A stretch of 64,000 bases of DNA, from contig QCUA01000003.1 in the NCBI GenBank assembly GCA_003210915.1, positions 1 to 64,000 of the forward strand, in the 5' to 3' direction. Made by a program: the position numbers and the translations under genes. Every line of letters begins with the position of its first letter. The first letter of the stretch is position 1. The notes under the pieces were generated by a model. It saw only the letters and a program-made list of their open reading frames with translations. It was not told the DNA's origin and searched no databases. Positions 46,154 through 54,080 of this stretch are shown here, piece after piece. The DNA is from Prochlorococcus sp. AG-676-L21. Lineage in GTDB: Bacteria > Cyanobacteriota > Cyanobacteriia > PCC-6307 > Cyanobiaceae.

Positions 46154-46759
46154 ATGCAATTAATAGTTATTAGTGGACCATCTGGAAGCGGAAAAACTAC
46201 ATTATCCGAAAGGATATTAAATAAAATAAAAAATGGAATAATATTAAATACAGATAATTACTATAGAACAGGTATAATAAGTCAGATATTATCACGAACA
46301 TTAACTTCGTATTTTGACAGAAAAATAAGCTTCAACTTTGGATTATTTAAAAGTGATCTTGAATTTATTGTAAAAAACGGATTTTCTGATTTCTATTATA
46401 AATATAATTTCAAAAGTAAATCTATAAAAAAAGTATATAAAAATACTAAAAATATAAGATTTCTTATTATAGAAGGAATATTTGGACAAGAAATATTAAA
46501 AAACCTTTCAAAAGATAATTGCCTTTTAATTACATTAAAAGCTAATAAACAAACTTGTTTGAATAGAGTAATTAAAAGAGATTTTTTAGAAAGAGGTAAA
46601 AGTAAAGATCTTGCAAAAAGAGACTTTATAAAAGCATGGGAATTATTTCATAAAAACAAAAAAAAATATAATTCAAGAAATTATTTCAACACAATTGTCA
46701 TTAGGAAGAAGAGTGATATAGACATTCTATTAAAAAAAATAATTAATCTAGTGAACTAA
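46154..46759 (+). CDS. uridine-kinase-like P-loop kinase
   Basis: A 201-residue protein with Walker A SGPSGSGKTTL at 7-17, then NTDNYYRTG (the acceptor-site motif corresponding to the DxFY of uridine kinase/phosphoribulokinase folds), and FLIIEGIFG at the Walker B position. The basic stretch RVIKRDFLERGKSK matches the lid. ATG 46154 is taken rather than TTG 46148, two codons upstream. The substrate is unknown; a nucleoside or pentose is plausible. It overlaps the convergent FAD gene by 17 bases. Confidence 0.85.
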   Translation: MQLIVISGPSGSGKTTLSERILNKIKNGIILNTDNYYRTGIISQILSRTLTSYFDRKISFNFGLFKSDLEFIVKNGFSDFYYKYNFKSKSIKKVYKNTKNIRFLIIEGIFGQEILKNLSKDNCLLITLKANKQTCLNRVIKRDFLERGKSKDLAKRDFIKAWELFHKNKKKYNSRNYFNTIVIRKKSDIDILLKKIINLVN

Positions 46760-47906
46760 TTTTATAAGACAATTTTAATGCACTCAATATTGCGCCTTCA
46801 ATCCTGCCAAACCCCTCTAAATCAAACCAATCACCACAAAAAGCTATATTATATTTATCACAAACTTGCAAATTTTCAGGTATCCCTAAACCAGATGGTT
46901 GAGATGCTCTCCATTTCATAATAGAAATATCCTGATAATCTATTAGTTTATTTATATAAGAATTATTATTAAATATTTGATTGAAATTATCTAATAAGAT
47001 ATTTTTAAATTTCTTTTTATTTTTGCTTTGAAAATATTCAGCTATAAATTTTTTATTTCTCGTATGTAGGACAATACCTATTTTATTATTAATTTGTTTT
47101 TGAAATATAATCCTTTCAAATTTAAATTTTTCTTCTAGAAGATTATTTAAAAGGAAATACCTAAATCTATTCTTATAGTTATCTTTATAACAATAATTGG
47201 ATTTTGTATAAATCAAAAAAGTTAATCTTTGAACATATTCTTGCTTATTAAGAAGATTTAAAATTGTATCAATTTTTTTATCATTATTGATTGGAATAGC
47301 TTCCCTCAAGGGGATTTGATTTATCTTCAAAATATCTAAAGATCTTTTATGTAAAATTAAATTACTTGAACATACAAGAAATTTCGTTTTAAATTTATAC
47401 CCATTTTTTGAGGTTAAAATCCAATAATTATTTTCATATTTTAATTTAACTATTAAAGTCTGAAAGAAAAAATCAACTTGATTTTTCAAATTATTATGAA
47501 TAAGAATATTTTTAGATAAATCAGACATAGAAGAGATTGAAGTATAATTTTCGCAATTATGAAAATCGCAAATTATTTTTTTTTGATCTCTAGGATCTTC
47601 ATATAATTCAATTAAATCAGAAGGATCTGATTGGATAATTTTTGAATCTAATAATTCCTGAATGAAAGTTTTTAACAACTCATTATTATTACTGTTGCAA
47701 ATATTGAAATTTGGGGAACCATGATTGAGTTGCCATCCACTATTACTAATACTATTTCTTGTACTAGAACGTCCTCCAAGATTTCGACCATTTTCTATTA
47801 TCGCAATCCTACCTTGGTAGCCATTTTTCAGATGAAAAGATGAAAATACACATGAAGATATTCCTCCACCAATAATTGCAATATCATAAAAAGTATCATT
47901 AATCAT
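46743..47906 (-). CDS. FAD-dependent amine-oxidase-like (renalase-type) oxidoreductase
   Basis: A 387-residue flavoprotein with the dinucleotide motif DIAIIGGGISSCVFS at 8-22, then the ENGRNLGGRSSTR segment and a C-terminal CGDWFDLEGFGRIEGAILSAL that completes the FAD site. The length fits the renalase/amine-oxidase group. The substrate is unknown. The upstream gene on the same strand (13-base gap) is a putative TIM-barrel protein, suggesting a two-gene metabolic module. Confidence 0.85.
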   Translation of the reverse strand: MINDTFYDIAIIGGGISSCVFSSFHLKNGYQGRIAIIENGRNLGGRSSTRNSISNSGWQLNHGSPNFNICNSNNNELLKTFIQELLDSKIIQSDPSDLIELYEDPRDQKKIICDFHNCENYTSISSMSDLSKNILIHNNLKNQVDFFFQTLIVKLKYENNYWILTSKNGYKFKTKFLVCSSNLILHKRSLDILKINQIPLREAIPINNDKKIDTILNLLNKQEYVQRLTFLIYTKSNYCYKDNYKNRFRYFLLNNLLEEKFKFERIIFQKQINNKIGIVLHTRNKKFIAEYFQSKNKKKFKNILLDNFNQIFNNNSYINKLIDYQDISIMKWRASQPSGLGIPENLQVCDKYNIAFCGDWFDLEGFGRIEGAILSALKLSYKISSLD

Positions 47907-47919
47907 AATTTTTTCGTAT

Positions 47920-48738
47920 TTATTTTTTCATTAAAGAATGAATATCTTGTAATTTTTTTATTGAAGAACATTCAGTTTCAATTATTGGGCAAATATTGTT
48001 ATCAAGATAGATTTCAATTAAATCTTTTGTAAATGCGTAAAAATAATCAAGCGAATTAAGATACTTCTCTGAAATAAAAACTCCTTTCCAGGGACGAAAT
48101 TTAAATCGGGAAATAAATTCCTTTGATGGAATTAATAAGCTCCCGAAAATTTTCACATTTTGATCTTTAATATTAGATGAATTATTAAGAACAGAATCTT
48201 TTAAAAAATTAATTTCTTTTTCAAGTAATTTAATATCAGTTCCAAATTGAAGCCATATTGATTTAGTTAATCTAGAAGAAAATTTCTTTTTTATTCTTTC
48301 TCTTTCTCCGCAACTATTGTAATGATTTTTCAAGTATGGGTTATAAGCAATTCCTATATTAATATTTAAATTTTTTTCATTTTTGACATCTTTCAATACA
48401 TCTAATACTTCAAAGTTTTTTTTCTTATTAGATCCTGAAACCAGTAAAATTTCCTTATTTTTATAAAACTTACATGTTTTAATAAAATTTAAAAACTCTA
48501 AATATGAATATTCTCTATTCTTTGTATATTGATGATAAAGACTATAATGATATATGACATCTAAATTTTTATAGTTTTCACCAATATATTTTATAGTCTC
48601 ATTTAGGAAATCTTTTTTTATTACCCCTTTGCATGGGATATTGATTTTATTAATATTATTGGATATGCAAAAATTAAGTTTTTTTTCTAATTGAAAAGTA
48701 TTTTTAAAAGATAACTCGAATCTTAAATCATTTAACAT
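47920..48738 (-). CDS. unassigned protein, possible TIM-barrel enzyme
   Basis: A 272-residue soluble protein with alternating short beta strands and helices (INKINIPCKGVI, LDVIYHYSLYHQY, NINIGIAYNPY, SIWLQFGTDIKLLEKEI, KIFGSLLIPSKEFISRF, GVFISEKYL). Strands IWLQFG and IFGSLLIP resemble the methylenetetrahydrofolate-reductase type of barrel, but the match is weak and the FAD-binding residues of that family are not clear. It sits 13 bases upstream of a FAD oxidoreductase gene. Confidence 0.65.
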   Translation of the reverse strand: MLNDLRFELSFKNTFQLEKKLNFCISNNINKINIPCKGVIKKDFLNETIKYIGENYKNLDVIYHYSLYHQYTKNREYSYLEFLNFIKTCKFYKNKEILLVSGSNKKKNFEVLDVLKDVKNEKNLNINIGIAYNPYLKNHYNSCGERERIKKKFSSRLTKSIWLQFGTDIKLLEKEINFLKDSVLNNSSNIKDQNVKIFGSLLIPSKEFISRFKFRPWKGVFISEKYLNSLDYFYAFTKDLIEIYLDNNICPIIETECSSIKKLQDIHSLMKK

Positions 48739-48764
48739 GTTCCAATTATAAAAAATTTATAAGT

Positions 48765-48809
48765 AAAAAGAGTTAACGAAAGCATGCGTCAAATACAACT
48801 CTTTTTTTT
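48765..48809. terminator. inverted repeat with T-rich arms
   Basis: AAAAAGAGTT (48765-48774) pairs with AACTCTTTTT (48797-48806) around a 22-base loop containing the palindrome GCATGC. Eight T residues (48802-48809) form the plus-strand end. On the minus strand the hairpin overlaps the stop codon of a possible 43-residue ORF. It could terminate transcription in either direction. Confidence 0.5.
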
Positions 48810-48904
48810 GAATTATTATTTATTCTATTACCTTTTAATATGTAATTTGGAGAAATAGCTAAAGCAGCCTTTAAAGAGATTTTTTCTTTGGAATATTTTT
48901 TCAA
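48773..48904 (-). CDS. possible 43-residue basic protein
   Basis: A TTG-initiated frame encodes a basic protein with the segments MKKYSKEKISLKAALAISP, YILKGNRINN and KRVVFDACFR. The patterned N-terminal helix and well-formed C-terminus look coding, but there is no ribosome-binding site and the size is small. It terminates inside the hairpin at 48765-48809. The rest of 48739-49185 shows nothing I can support. Confidence 0.35.
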   Translation of the reverse strand: MKKYSKEKISLKAALAISPNYILKGNRINNNSKKRVVFDACFR

Positions 48905-49185
48905 TTATATCTTTAAAACATTTCCAATTGTTAGGTATAACTATCCCTGGCCAAGGGTTCCATAAACCTTAAACTAATCCTGATAATAATAAAAATGAAG
49001 TTCTCATATGAAAAACAATAAAAACATTATAAAAATAATTATATTCTGAGGAAAATAAAGATTGGAAGAACTTACAAAAAATTACCTTATAATTTTGTAT
49101 TTTTATTAATACAATTATTCTTATCAAATGAAATATATGAAGAGGTCGAGGGGTTAGAATAATCTAAACAAGATTACAAAAAAAT

Positions 49186-49590
49186 ATGGCAAGTCAGGAT
49201 TATCTAATTGCAATTGCATTAATAGAGCAAAATAATGTCAGGGCCATGCCTTTAGGTGGGAAAGAGATTAAAGAAAAACTAGAAGAAGAAGGTAATTTAA
49301 TTAAACTTGGGGAAGAAGTAATTCTAAATCTTCTTTTAAGAGTTTTCCAAAGAAGTGATGAAGGAGCCTTAAAAAGAGTATCCGAAGATAAAGGCCTACT
49401 ATTAGTTCATATGCATCCAAAAAGAATGCAGAAAGAACTTCCATTTATAAAATCTGAATGGATAAGAGACGGAGATACAACACAATTTTTAAAATATTTA
49501 GGTAATCTATCAAAAGAAATATGGACAGCTTCTTTTCTAAAATATAAGGGTCTGGAATTAGTATCAATAGCAAAAAACGAAGATATATAG
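49186..49590 (+). CDS. 134-residue hypothetical protein
   Basis: A soluble protein starting MASQDYLIAIALIEQNNVRAM, with charged helical middle (KEIKEKLEEEGNLIKL, then LLRVFQRSDEGALKRV) and LLLVHMHPKRMQKELPF near the centre. It has no cysteine and no membrane segment. I do not recognise the family. It is convergent with the peptidase E gene. Confidence 0.65.
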   Translation: MASQDYLIAIALIEQNNVRAMPLGGKEIKEKLEEEGNLIKLGEEVILNLLLRVFQRSDEGALKRVSEDKGLLLVHMHPKRMQKELPFIKSEWIRDGDTTQFLKYLGNLSKEIWTASFLKYKGLELVSIAKNEDI

Positions 49591-49594
49591 CTTT

Positions 49595-50293
49595 TTATAT
49601 ACAATCATAATTTTTAAAATATTCTTTAATTAATTCATTATTTTCGCTAGATATTTTTATACACTTCTTTTTATTTCCAAAATTAATTGATACATAATTA
49701 AAATCATTTTTAATATGCAAGGCACAATTGCCTTCTATACAAATACAAGAATCAATTCTTTGGTTTTTAATTATTTTTTTTACGAAAGGTTCTCTTTCTT
49801 TTTCCTCATCATAATGAGGGCATGCTATCCCCTTTATTATTCCCAAACAATTTATTATCTCTAATTTATCAGCGAAAGAGTCCGTAATTCCTTGATCAAA
49901 CCAGCATATCGCGCCGGCACTGACACCACTCATTATTATGCCTTTTTCATAAGCAATTTTCAGAATATTCTGCAGATCCCATTCTTTCCAAACCGCCAAC
50001 ATACTTTTTGTATTTCCTCCCCCAACATAAATAATATCTTGGGATAGAATTTTTTTTCCCAAGTTTTCTGTTCTTGAAAAGAAATCAAGATGACTAGTTA
50101 TACAATTTAATTTTGAAAAAGCTCTATAAAAATTTAATTTATATGAATCATTATCTCCTGATGCAGTAGGAATAAAGCAGATTTTTGGTCTTTTCTTTTT
50201 AACTAATGAAGTAATATATTTCTCTATCTTAAGTTCACCTAAGGACCTTCCAAAACCTCCACCTCCAATTGCCACAATATTTTTATTTGACAT
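49595..50293 (-). CDS. peptidase S51 (dipeptidase E / cyanophycinase-like) family protein
   Basis: A 232-residue protein with the S51 pattern: GGGGFGRSLGE at 10-20, ICFIPTASGD near 38-47, IIYVGGGNTKSM near 87-98 and catalytic S125 in MSGVSAGAICWF, with H160 in ACPHYD. The family includes dipeptidase E, which cleaves Asp-X dipeptides, and cyanophycinase; no cyanophycin synthetase is nearby, so dipeptidase is favoured. It overlaps nothing of the acetyltransferase gene, which starts 21 bases away on the opposite strand. Confidence 0.88.
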   Translation of the reverse strand: MSNKNIVAIGGGGFGRSLGELKIEKYITSLVKKKRPKICFIPTASGDNDSYKLNFYRAFSKLNCITSHLDFFSRTENLGKKILSQDIIYVGGGNTKSMLAVWKEWDLQNILKIAYEKGIIMSGVSAGAICWFDQGITDSFADKLEIINCLGIIKGIACPHYDEEKEREPFVKKIIKNQRIDSCICIEGNCALHIKNDFNYVSINFGNKKKCIKISSENNELIKEYFKNYDCI

Positions 50294-50313
50294 TGCAATT
50301 TGAACTCAACTCA

Positions 50314-50775
50314 ATGAATTTAAAACAAATTACCCAAAAAGATCAACTTGATTTAAAAAAAATATATTTTGATTCAATAATTTCTATAGATGAGAAAATT
50401 TATACTTCAGAACAAAAAAGAGCTTGGGCAAGTCAAGCCTGGGATAATGAATATTTTAATTTATCCTTAAAGGAAGGTAAAGGATGGCTTATTTATGAAA
50501 GAGAGAAGATAATTGCATTTGCCTCAAGATATCCAAATAATAGAATTTCCCTTTTATATTGCAGAGGAGATTCACAAAGGAAAGGTTATGGGACAAAGTT
50601 ACTTCAAAAAATAGAAAAGGAAGCCATAAAAGAGGGTTTATCTTGCTTAACAACAGAGGCAAGCTTAATTAGTTATAAATTATTTCTAAAAAATAGCTGG
50701 AAAATAATTCGTAAAGAAAAAATAATTATCAAGAATATAACATTTGAAAGATATAAGATGATAAAAAATTTTTAA
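50314..50775 (+). CDS. GNAT-family N-acetyltransferase
   Basis: A 153-residue protein from ATG 50314 (MNLKQITQKDQ). The upstream open frame beginning at 50269 is not used because it overlaps the divergent gene. The GNAT fold shows LLYCRGDSQRKGYGTKLLQKIEKEAI, with the QRKGYGTKLL acetyl-CoA pyrophosphate-binding loop, and a C-terminal YKLFLKNSWKIIRKEK segment. The substrate is unknown; a 105-residue membrane gene follows in the same direction. Confidence 0.85.
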   Translation: MNLKQITQKDQLDLKKIYFDSIISIDEKIYTSEQKRAWASQAWDNEYFNLSLKEGKGWLIYEREKIIAFASRYPNNRISLLYCRGDSQRKGYGTKLLQKIEKEAIKEGLSCLTTEASLISYKLFLKNSWKIIRKEKIIIKNITFERYKMIKNF

Positions 50776-50791
50776 TTGCTTAAATAAAAAA

Positions 50792-51109
50792 ATGAGTAGC
50801 AGAAGCAAAAAATTATTATTATTGCAAAGATCCCTTATTTGGTTTTTATATTTATTTTCAGGTTACATACTCTATTCAAAAAAAGGATATTTATTTTCTA
50901 TATTTATTACCTTCGCAAAGGTAATTTATCCATTATCAATTTTTTGGTTACAAATAAGGATAAAAAGGAGTGAAAAGTTCTTACCAATAGATTCAGCCAT
51001 GAAAACATCCCAATTATGGTTTAATCTATTGCCTGTTCTAGCATCCTTTATTACCGTAGTCTTAAGTATATTAAATACAATTTTTTACCTCATAGATAAG
51101 GTTATATAG
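50792..51109 (+). CDS. 105-residue integral membrane protein
   Basis: A small membrane protein with about three hydrophobic segments (LIWFLYLFSGYILYS, YLFSIFITFAKVIYPLSIFW, LLPVLASFITVVLSILNTIF) and a basic N-terminus. It starts 16 bases after the GNAT gene and may be co-transcribed. No family was recognised. Confidence 0.6.
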   Translation: MSSRSKKLLLLQRSLIWFLYLFSGYILYSKKGYLFSIFITFAKVIYPLSIFWLQIRIKRSEKFLPIDSAMKTSQLWFNLLPVLASFITVVLSILNTIFYLIDKVI

Positions 51110-51202
51110 ATATTAAGGCTAAAAAGACAAAACATTATGTAAAGAAAATTGCGATTTCAGATAAATTGCTTAAATTTTAAATAGTAATAAATTATTTTTT
51201 TC

Positions 51203-51358
51203 ATGCAAAACATTACTTTTAAAGGAAATGTTAATTTTGATAATCAAAAGGAAGAATTGAACGAAAATGAATTGTTCTCTCTAAAAATTACTGACAGTTT
51301 ATATAAAAAAGATATTGGGAAATTCCTAGAAATATTATCATCTCATTTCATCCCGTAA
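51203..51358 (+). CDS. 51-residue hypothetical protein, possibly frameshifted
   Basis: The ORF from ATG 51203 encodes a polar protein (MQNITFKGNVNF, LNENELFSLKITDSLY, then FLEIL). Past its stop, a second frame continues with coding-like sequence to a TAA at 51433-51435, containing HPVKKSLHDVQIKTVQEI and FLTDNIF, so the ancestral gene may run to 51435 with a single indel near 51340-51350. The function is unknown. Confidence 0.5.
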   Translation: MQNITFKGNVNFDNQKEELNENELFSLKITDSLYKKDIGKFLEILSSHFIP

Positions 51359-51446
51359 AAAAATCCCTACATGATGTTCAAATTAAAACAGTGCAAGAAA
51401 TAAGTTTGTTTTTGACAGATAATATATTTAAATAATAAAAAATCTA

Positions 51447-51764
51447 ATGCAAATGTATCTTGCGGATTGTCAATTTCCAGATATTGATAATCAGGTTAAG
51501 GCCTATAAATTATTTGTAGAGGCATGGGAGAATGGCGAAATGGCTAAAGCTGACAAAACTGAAAATTTTGAAATGCTCTTTAGAGTGCATGCTCCTGGTG
51601 AAGGAAGAGTAGTTTGTTTATGTAAAGCTTATAGTGATAAGGAAGTTTTTGAACATTTCGCCCCTTGGAGAGCAAAATTTGGAATTCATATGGAATTTAC
51701 TCCTGTGACCAGTTGTCAAAACATTGTCGATTATCACAAAGACTTATTTAAATCAATGAATTAA
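51447..51764 (+). CDS. DUF3303-like domain protein
   Basis: A 105-residue soluble protein with FEMLFRVHAPGEGRVVCLCKA and EVFEHFAPWRAKFGIHMEFTPV. The last part resembles the end of DUF3303 domains, where an aromatic, Trp-containing helix precedes an EFxPV strand. The ferredoxin-like beta-alpha-beta layout is visible. The biological role is not known. The family match is from memory and moderate. Confidence 0.65.
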   Translation: MQMYLADCQFPDIDNQVKAYKLFVEAWENGEMAKADKTENFEMLFRVHAPGEGRVVCLCKAYSDKEVFEHFAPWRAKFGIHMEFTPVTSCQNIVDYHKDLFKSMN

Positions 51765-51777
51765 TAACCTATTAAAT

Positions 51778-51963
51778 TTGTTTTTTAATGTGAAAAAACC
51801 ATTCTCAAATATTATTAATAAAGATAAAAATACATCTTTATCTAAAAAATTTCCTAAAAAAGAAGATAGTGAAAAATCAAAACCTTTAATAATTTTCGGA
51901 ACTATTGTTTCATTATCTTCTATATTTTTGCTCCTTTATACAATAAATAACAAATTTGGCTGA
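51778..51963 (+). CDS. 61-residue C-tail-anchored membrane protein
   Basis: A TTG start 13 bases after the DUF3303-like gene opens a basic, Lys-rich soluble region (FSNIINKDKNTSLSKKFPKK, then EDSEKSKP) and one C-terminal helix (LIIFGTIVSLSSIFLLLYTI). The tail-anchored design suggests an exposed basic domain on the membrane. The function is unknown. Confidence 0.55.
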   Translation: MFFNVKKPFSNIINKDKNTSLSKKFPKKEDSEKSKPLIIFGTIVSLSSIFLLLYTINNKFG

Positions 51964-52031
51964 TATGAGTAATTTACACAATTACTTTTATCTTGTATTT
52001 GAATTATATTTGTAAAAAATAACTAAATTTT

Positions 52032-52148
52032 ATGGCATTTGAACAGGGTGGCATGGCTTCAGGCCTTCTGATTATCGCAGTTTCAATCGTTTTTGCTGCT
52101 GGATTTGGATTTTTAGTATTACATTTTGTACCCGGAACACCTTTCTAA
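52032..52148 (+). CDS. 38-residue Gly/Ala-rich membrane microprotein
   Basis: The ORF from ATG 52032 encodes MAFEQGGMASGLLIIAVSI, a glycine-containing helix (VFAAGFGFLVLHFV) and a short PGTPF end. Single-helix proteins of this size include photosystem and b6f small subunits, but no assignment is safe. It is in a region rich in similar one-helix genes. Confidence 0.6.
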   Translation: MAFEQGGMASGLLIIAVSIVFAAGFGFLVLHFVPGTPF

Positions 52149-52179
52149 TAACATTATTTATTAATTAATTTGATCAAAA

Positions 52180-52446
52180 TTATATGTTCACTGTCTCAAG
52201 ATCTTGCACAGTGTTATCTTCTTCTTTTTTATTTTTGACTCTATAAGCATAAATTAGTGAACCTAGCGCAATAGATGTAGAAGCTAATATTCCTGAAATA
52301 AGTATCAAAGCAAACAGGCCACCTATCAACCCCCCTTTTAATCTAAGTAAATTAGACTTTATGAGAAGAATTAGTAGAAAAAATGTAGTAGCTTTCAGAG
52401 AAGTAATTTTAATGAAAGCTAGAGGAGCAAAAGGGTTTAATAACAT
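52180..52446 (-). CDS. 88-residue membrane protein
   Basis: The protein starts MLLNPFAPLAFIKITSLKA and has two hydrophobic segments (TTFFLLILLIKSNLLRLKGG region and GGLFALILISGILASTSIAL), ending with a charged tail (RVKNKKEEDNTVQDLE). The function is unknown. It is convergent with the 38-residue gene and lies downstream of a minus-strand terminator. Confidence 0.6.
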   Translation of the reverse strand: MLLNPFAPLAFIKITSLKATTFFLLILLIKSNLLRLKGGLIGGLFALILISGILASTSIALGSLIYAYRVKNKKEEDNTVQDLETVNI

Positions 52447-52494
52447 TTAAATTTTTTATATTTATTACTCTAAAAAATATTTCTTAAAACTGCT

Positions 52495-52524
52495 AAAAAA
52501 AAAAGACTCAAAAAGAGTCTTTTT
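52495..52524 (-). terminator. intrinsic terminator
   Basis: AAAAAGACTC (52500-52509) pairs with GAGTCTTTTT (52515-52524) around an AAAAA loop. On the minus strand the stem is followed by an uninterrupted run of T (complement of the ten A at 52495-52504). It lies just after the 45-residue gene ending at 52554. Confidence 0.75.
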
Positions 52525-52553
52525 ATACTTAACTTAAAAAAACTATTAATTAT

Positions 52554-52691
52554 TTATTCATCAGTATCAAACTTGCTAAGATTTGGTCCCGCGACTAAAC
52601 CAACAAGCCCAAAGAGGACTAAAGAACCAATCCCAACACCTGCTGCCCAAGGATTAAAACCGCCAATGGCGAATGAAGCTAATAAATTCAT
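52554..52691 (-). CDS. 45-residue membrane microprotein, FAIGGF family copy 2
   Basis: The ORF from ATG 52691 encodes MNLLASFAIGGFNPWAA, a Gly-rich helix (GVGIGSLVLFGLVGLVAG) and an acidic tail (PNLSKFDTDE). The first 17 residues match the microprotein at 19415-19540 at most positions, so these are paralogues that diverged after the helix. A dedicated terminator at 52495-52524 supports expression. No named photosynthetic subunit matches. Confidence 0.7.
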   Translation of the reverse strand: MNLLASFAIGGFNPWAAGVGIGSLVLFGLVGLVAGPNLSKFDTDE

Positions 52692-52911
52692 AGATTTTTA
52701 AATACAATTATCTCGGAGATAGCATACAGAATTATTGAAGGTAATATACCAAAATTGAGACATTTCTTTGTAATTCAAAGGTGATTCGATCGAGAGAAGG
52801 TTTTGTAGCTAGATAAATATTTGACAAAGAGCATACTTTACTTGTAAGTCATTGATGTACAACAGGTCACTATTTTTTCACTTAAGATCAAATTATTGAA
52901 AATAAATCGTC

Positions 52912-53292
52912 ATGAATACAAATTTAACATTTATATATGATGGAGAATGTCCTTTTTGTAATCATTTTGCAGAACTTTTAGAACTTAAAAGTAAAATAAA
53001 TAAAATTTCTATTCTCGATGGTAGAAAAAATCCAAAAATAATTAAATCTCTTTTAGAGAAAGGTTATGACATAGATAGAGGTGCAATCCTTCTTAAGGAT
53101 GATGATATATTTCATGGAGCTGAAGCAATAAATAAATTATGTAATCAAATAAATAACCCGTCTGGCAAACTTTTAAAACTCTTATCAAATATCTTTAAAT
53201 CAGACAAAAGAACAAATTTATTGTTTCCCTTCCTTATAAGAGCAAGAAGATTAGCCTTAATTGCAAAAGGTGTGCCAACTTCTTTGGTTTGA
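52912..53292 (+). CDS. DCC-family (DUF393) thiol-disulfide oxidoreductase-like protein
   Basis: A 126-residue protein with the diagnostic YDGECPFC at 9-16, giving a CxxC redox pair, and a helical C-terminus (LLFPFLIRARRLALIAKG). DCC proteins are thioredoxin-fold proteins of uncertain substrate. Nothing upstream of the ATG at 52912 suggests co-transcription. The C-terminal Arg-rich helix may contact membrane. Confidence 0.85.
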   Translation: MNTNLTFIYDGECPFCNHFAELLELKSKINKISILDGRKNPKIIKSLLEKGYDIDRGAILLKDDDIFHGAEAINKLCNQINNPSGKLLKLLSNIFKSDKRTNLLFPFLIRARRLALIAKGVPTSLV

Positions 53293-53400
53293 AAAAATGA
53301 TTCCCTCCAAATTAATAAATGACATATTTTTAAGCTTATTTGTGATTAAAAGATAATTTATTATTTCTTAGCTAGAACATAGAAGTAATATCTAAAAATA

Positions 53401-53586
53401 ATGATAGAAAACTTCAATCCATTTATTTCTTTAGGTGGTAAAGATCAGAAAATAAATCATATGGCAGAAGCAGCACTAGAAATGAATTTAACATGCAATG
53501 ATTTAAAAAAAGATCTTGATTTAACTGATGGGGACGTTATTGATATGTTGCAATTAGTGATGGATGGGTTTAAAAATAGAAATTAA
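53401..53586 (+). CDS. 61-residue acidic hypothetical protein
   Basis: A short soluble protein with segments MIENFNPFISLGGKDQK and MNLTCNDLKKDLDLTDGDVI, the latter rich in Asp. It is alpha-helical and acidic, with a single cysteine. The family is unknown. The next gene begins 43 bases downstream. Confidence 0.55.
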   Translation: MIENFNPFISLGGKDQKINHMAEAALEMNLTCNDLKKDLDLTDGDVIDMLQLVMDGFKNRN

Positions 53587-53629
53587 ATAAATAATCTCAC
53601 TCAAAAATTTAGTTTTCCTTAAATTTTTA

Positions 53630-53935
53630 ATGAAAAGTATACAAATAGAATTTTCAAAATATGAGTCAGTAAATTCATTATGGTCTGAATTGATAGAACA
53701 TCATGGATTTGAAAGAGCTAAAAATATTGTTTCACAAGCTATAGATTTACAAAAAATGAATGGCAATAAAAATGTAACCATGCCAATTATATTTTCAGGG
53801 ACTGGAGGATTAGCATTAATTCCTATTCAATCATTAAAAGAAAAAACTTTAAAAAGTAAATCAAAAGAAAATCAAGTACTTATATTTAATCTCAAAAAGA
53901 AATCATTTCAAATTTTAAATGAAGCTAAACATTAA
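53630..53935 (+). CDS. 101-residue hypothetical protein
   Basis: A soluble protein with a helical N-terminal half (SLWSELIEHHGFERAKNIVSQ, then AIDLQKMNG) and a beta-like VTMPIIFSGTGGLALIPI centre, followed by a Lys-rich tail. The conserved-looking GTGG loop has no assigned role. It is in the same direction as the 61-residue gene but separated by 43 bases. Confidence 0.6.
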   Translation: MKSIQIEFSKYESVNSLWSELIEHHGFERAKNIVSQAIDLQKMNGNKNVTMPIIFSGTGGLALIPIQSLKEKTLKSKSKENQVLIFNLKKKSFQILNEAKH

Positions 53936-54080
53936 TAAAATTTTTTGAAAACCTTTAAATAAAACAAATTAGATTAAAAAATATCTCATAACAGAATTAA
54001 TTGATATACCAAACCTATAGAAAATTTTTACTCAATATTTACAAATTTAATTTATAGTCTATTTATATTTATAACGAATA

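Noticed and set aside
49595-50293. Cyanophycinase assignment for the S51 protein
   Set aside because: No cyanophycin synthetase is present nearby and the catalytic pattern equally fits dipeptidase E, so only the family is claimed.
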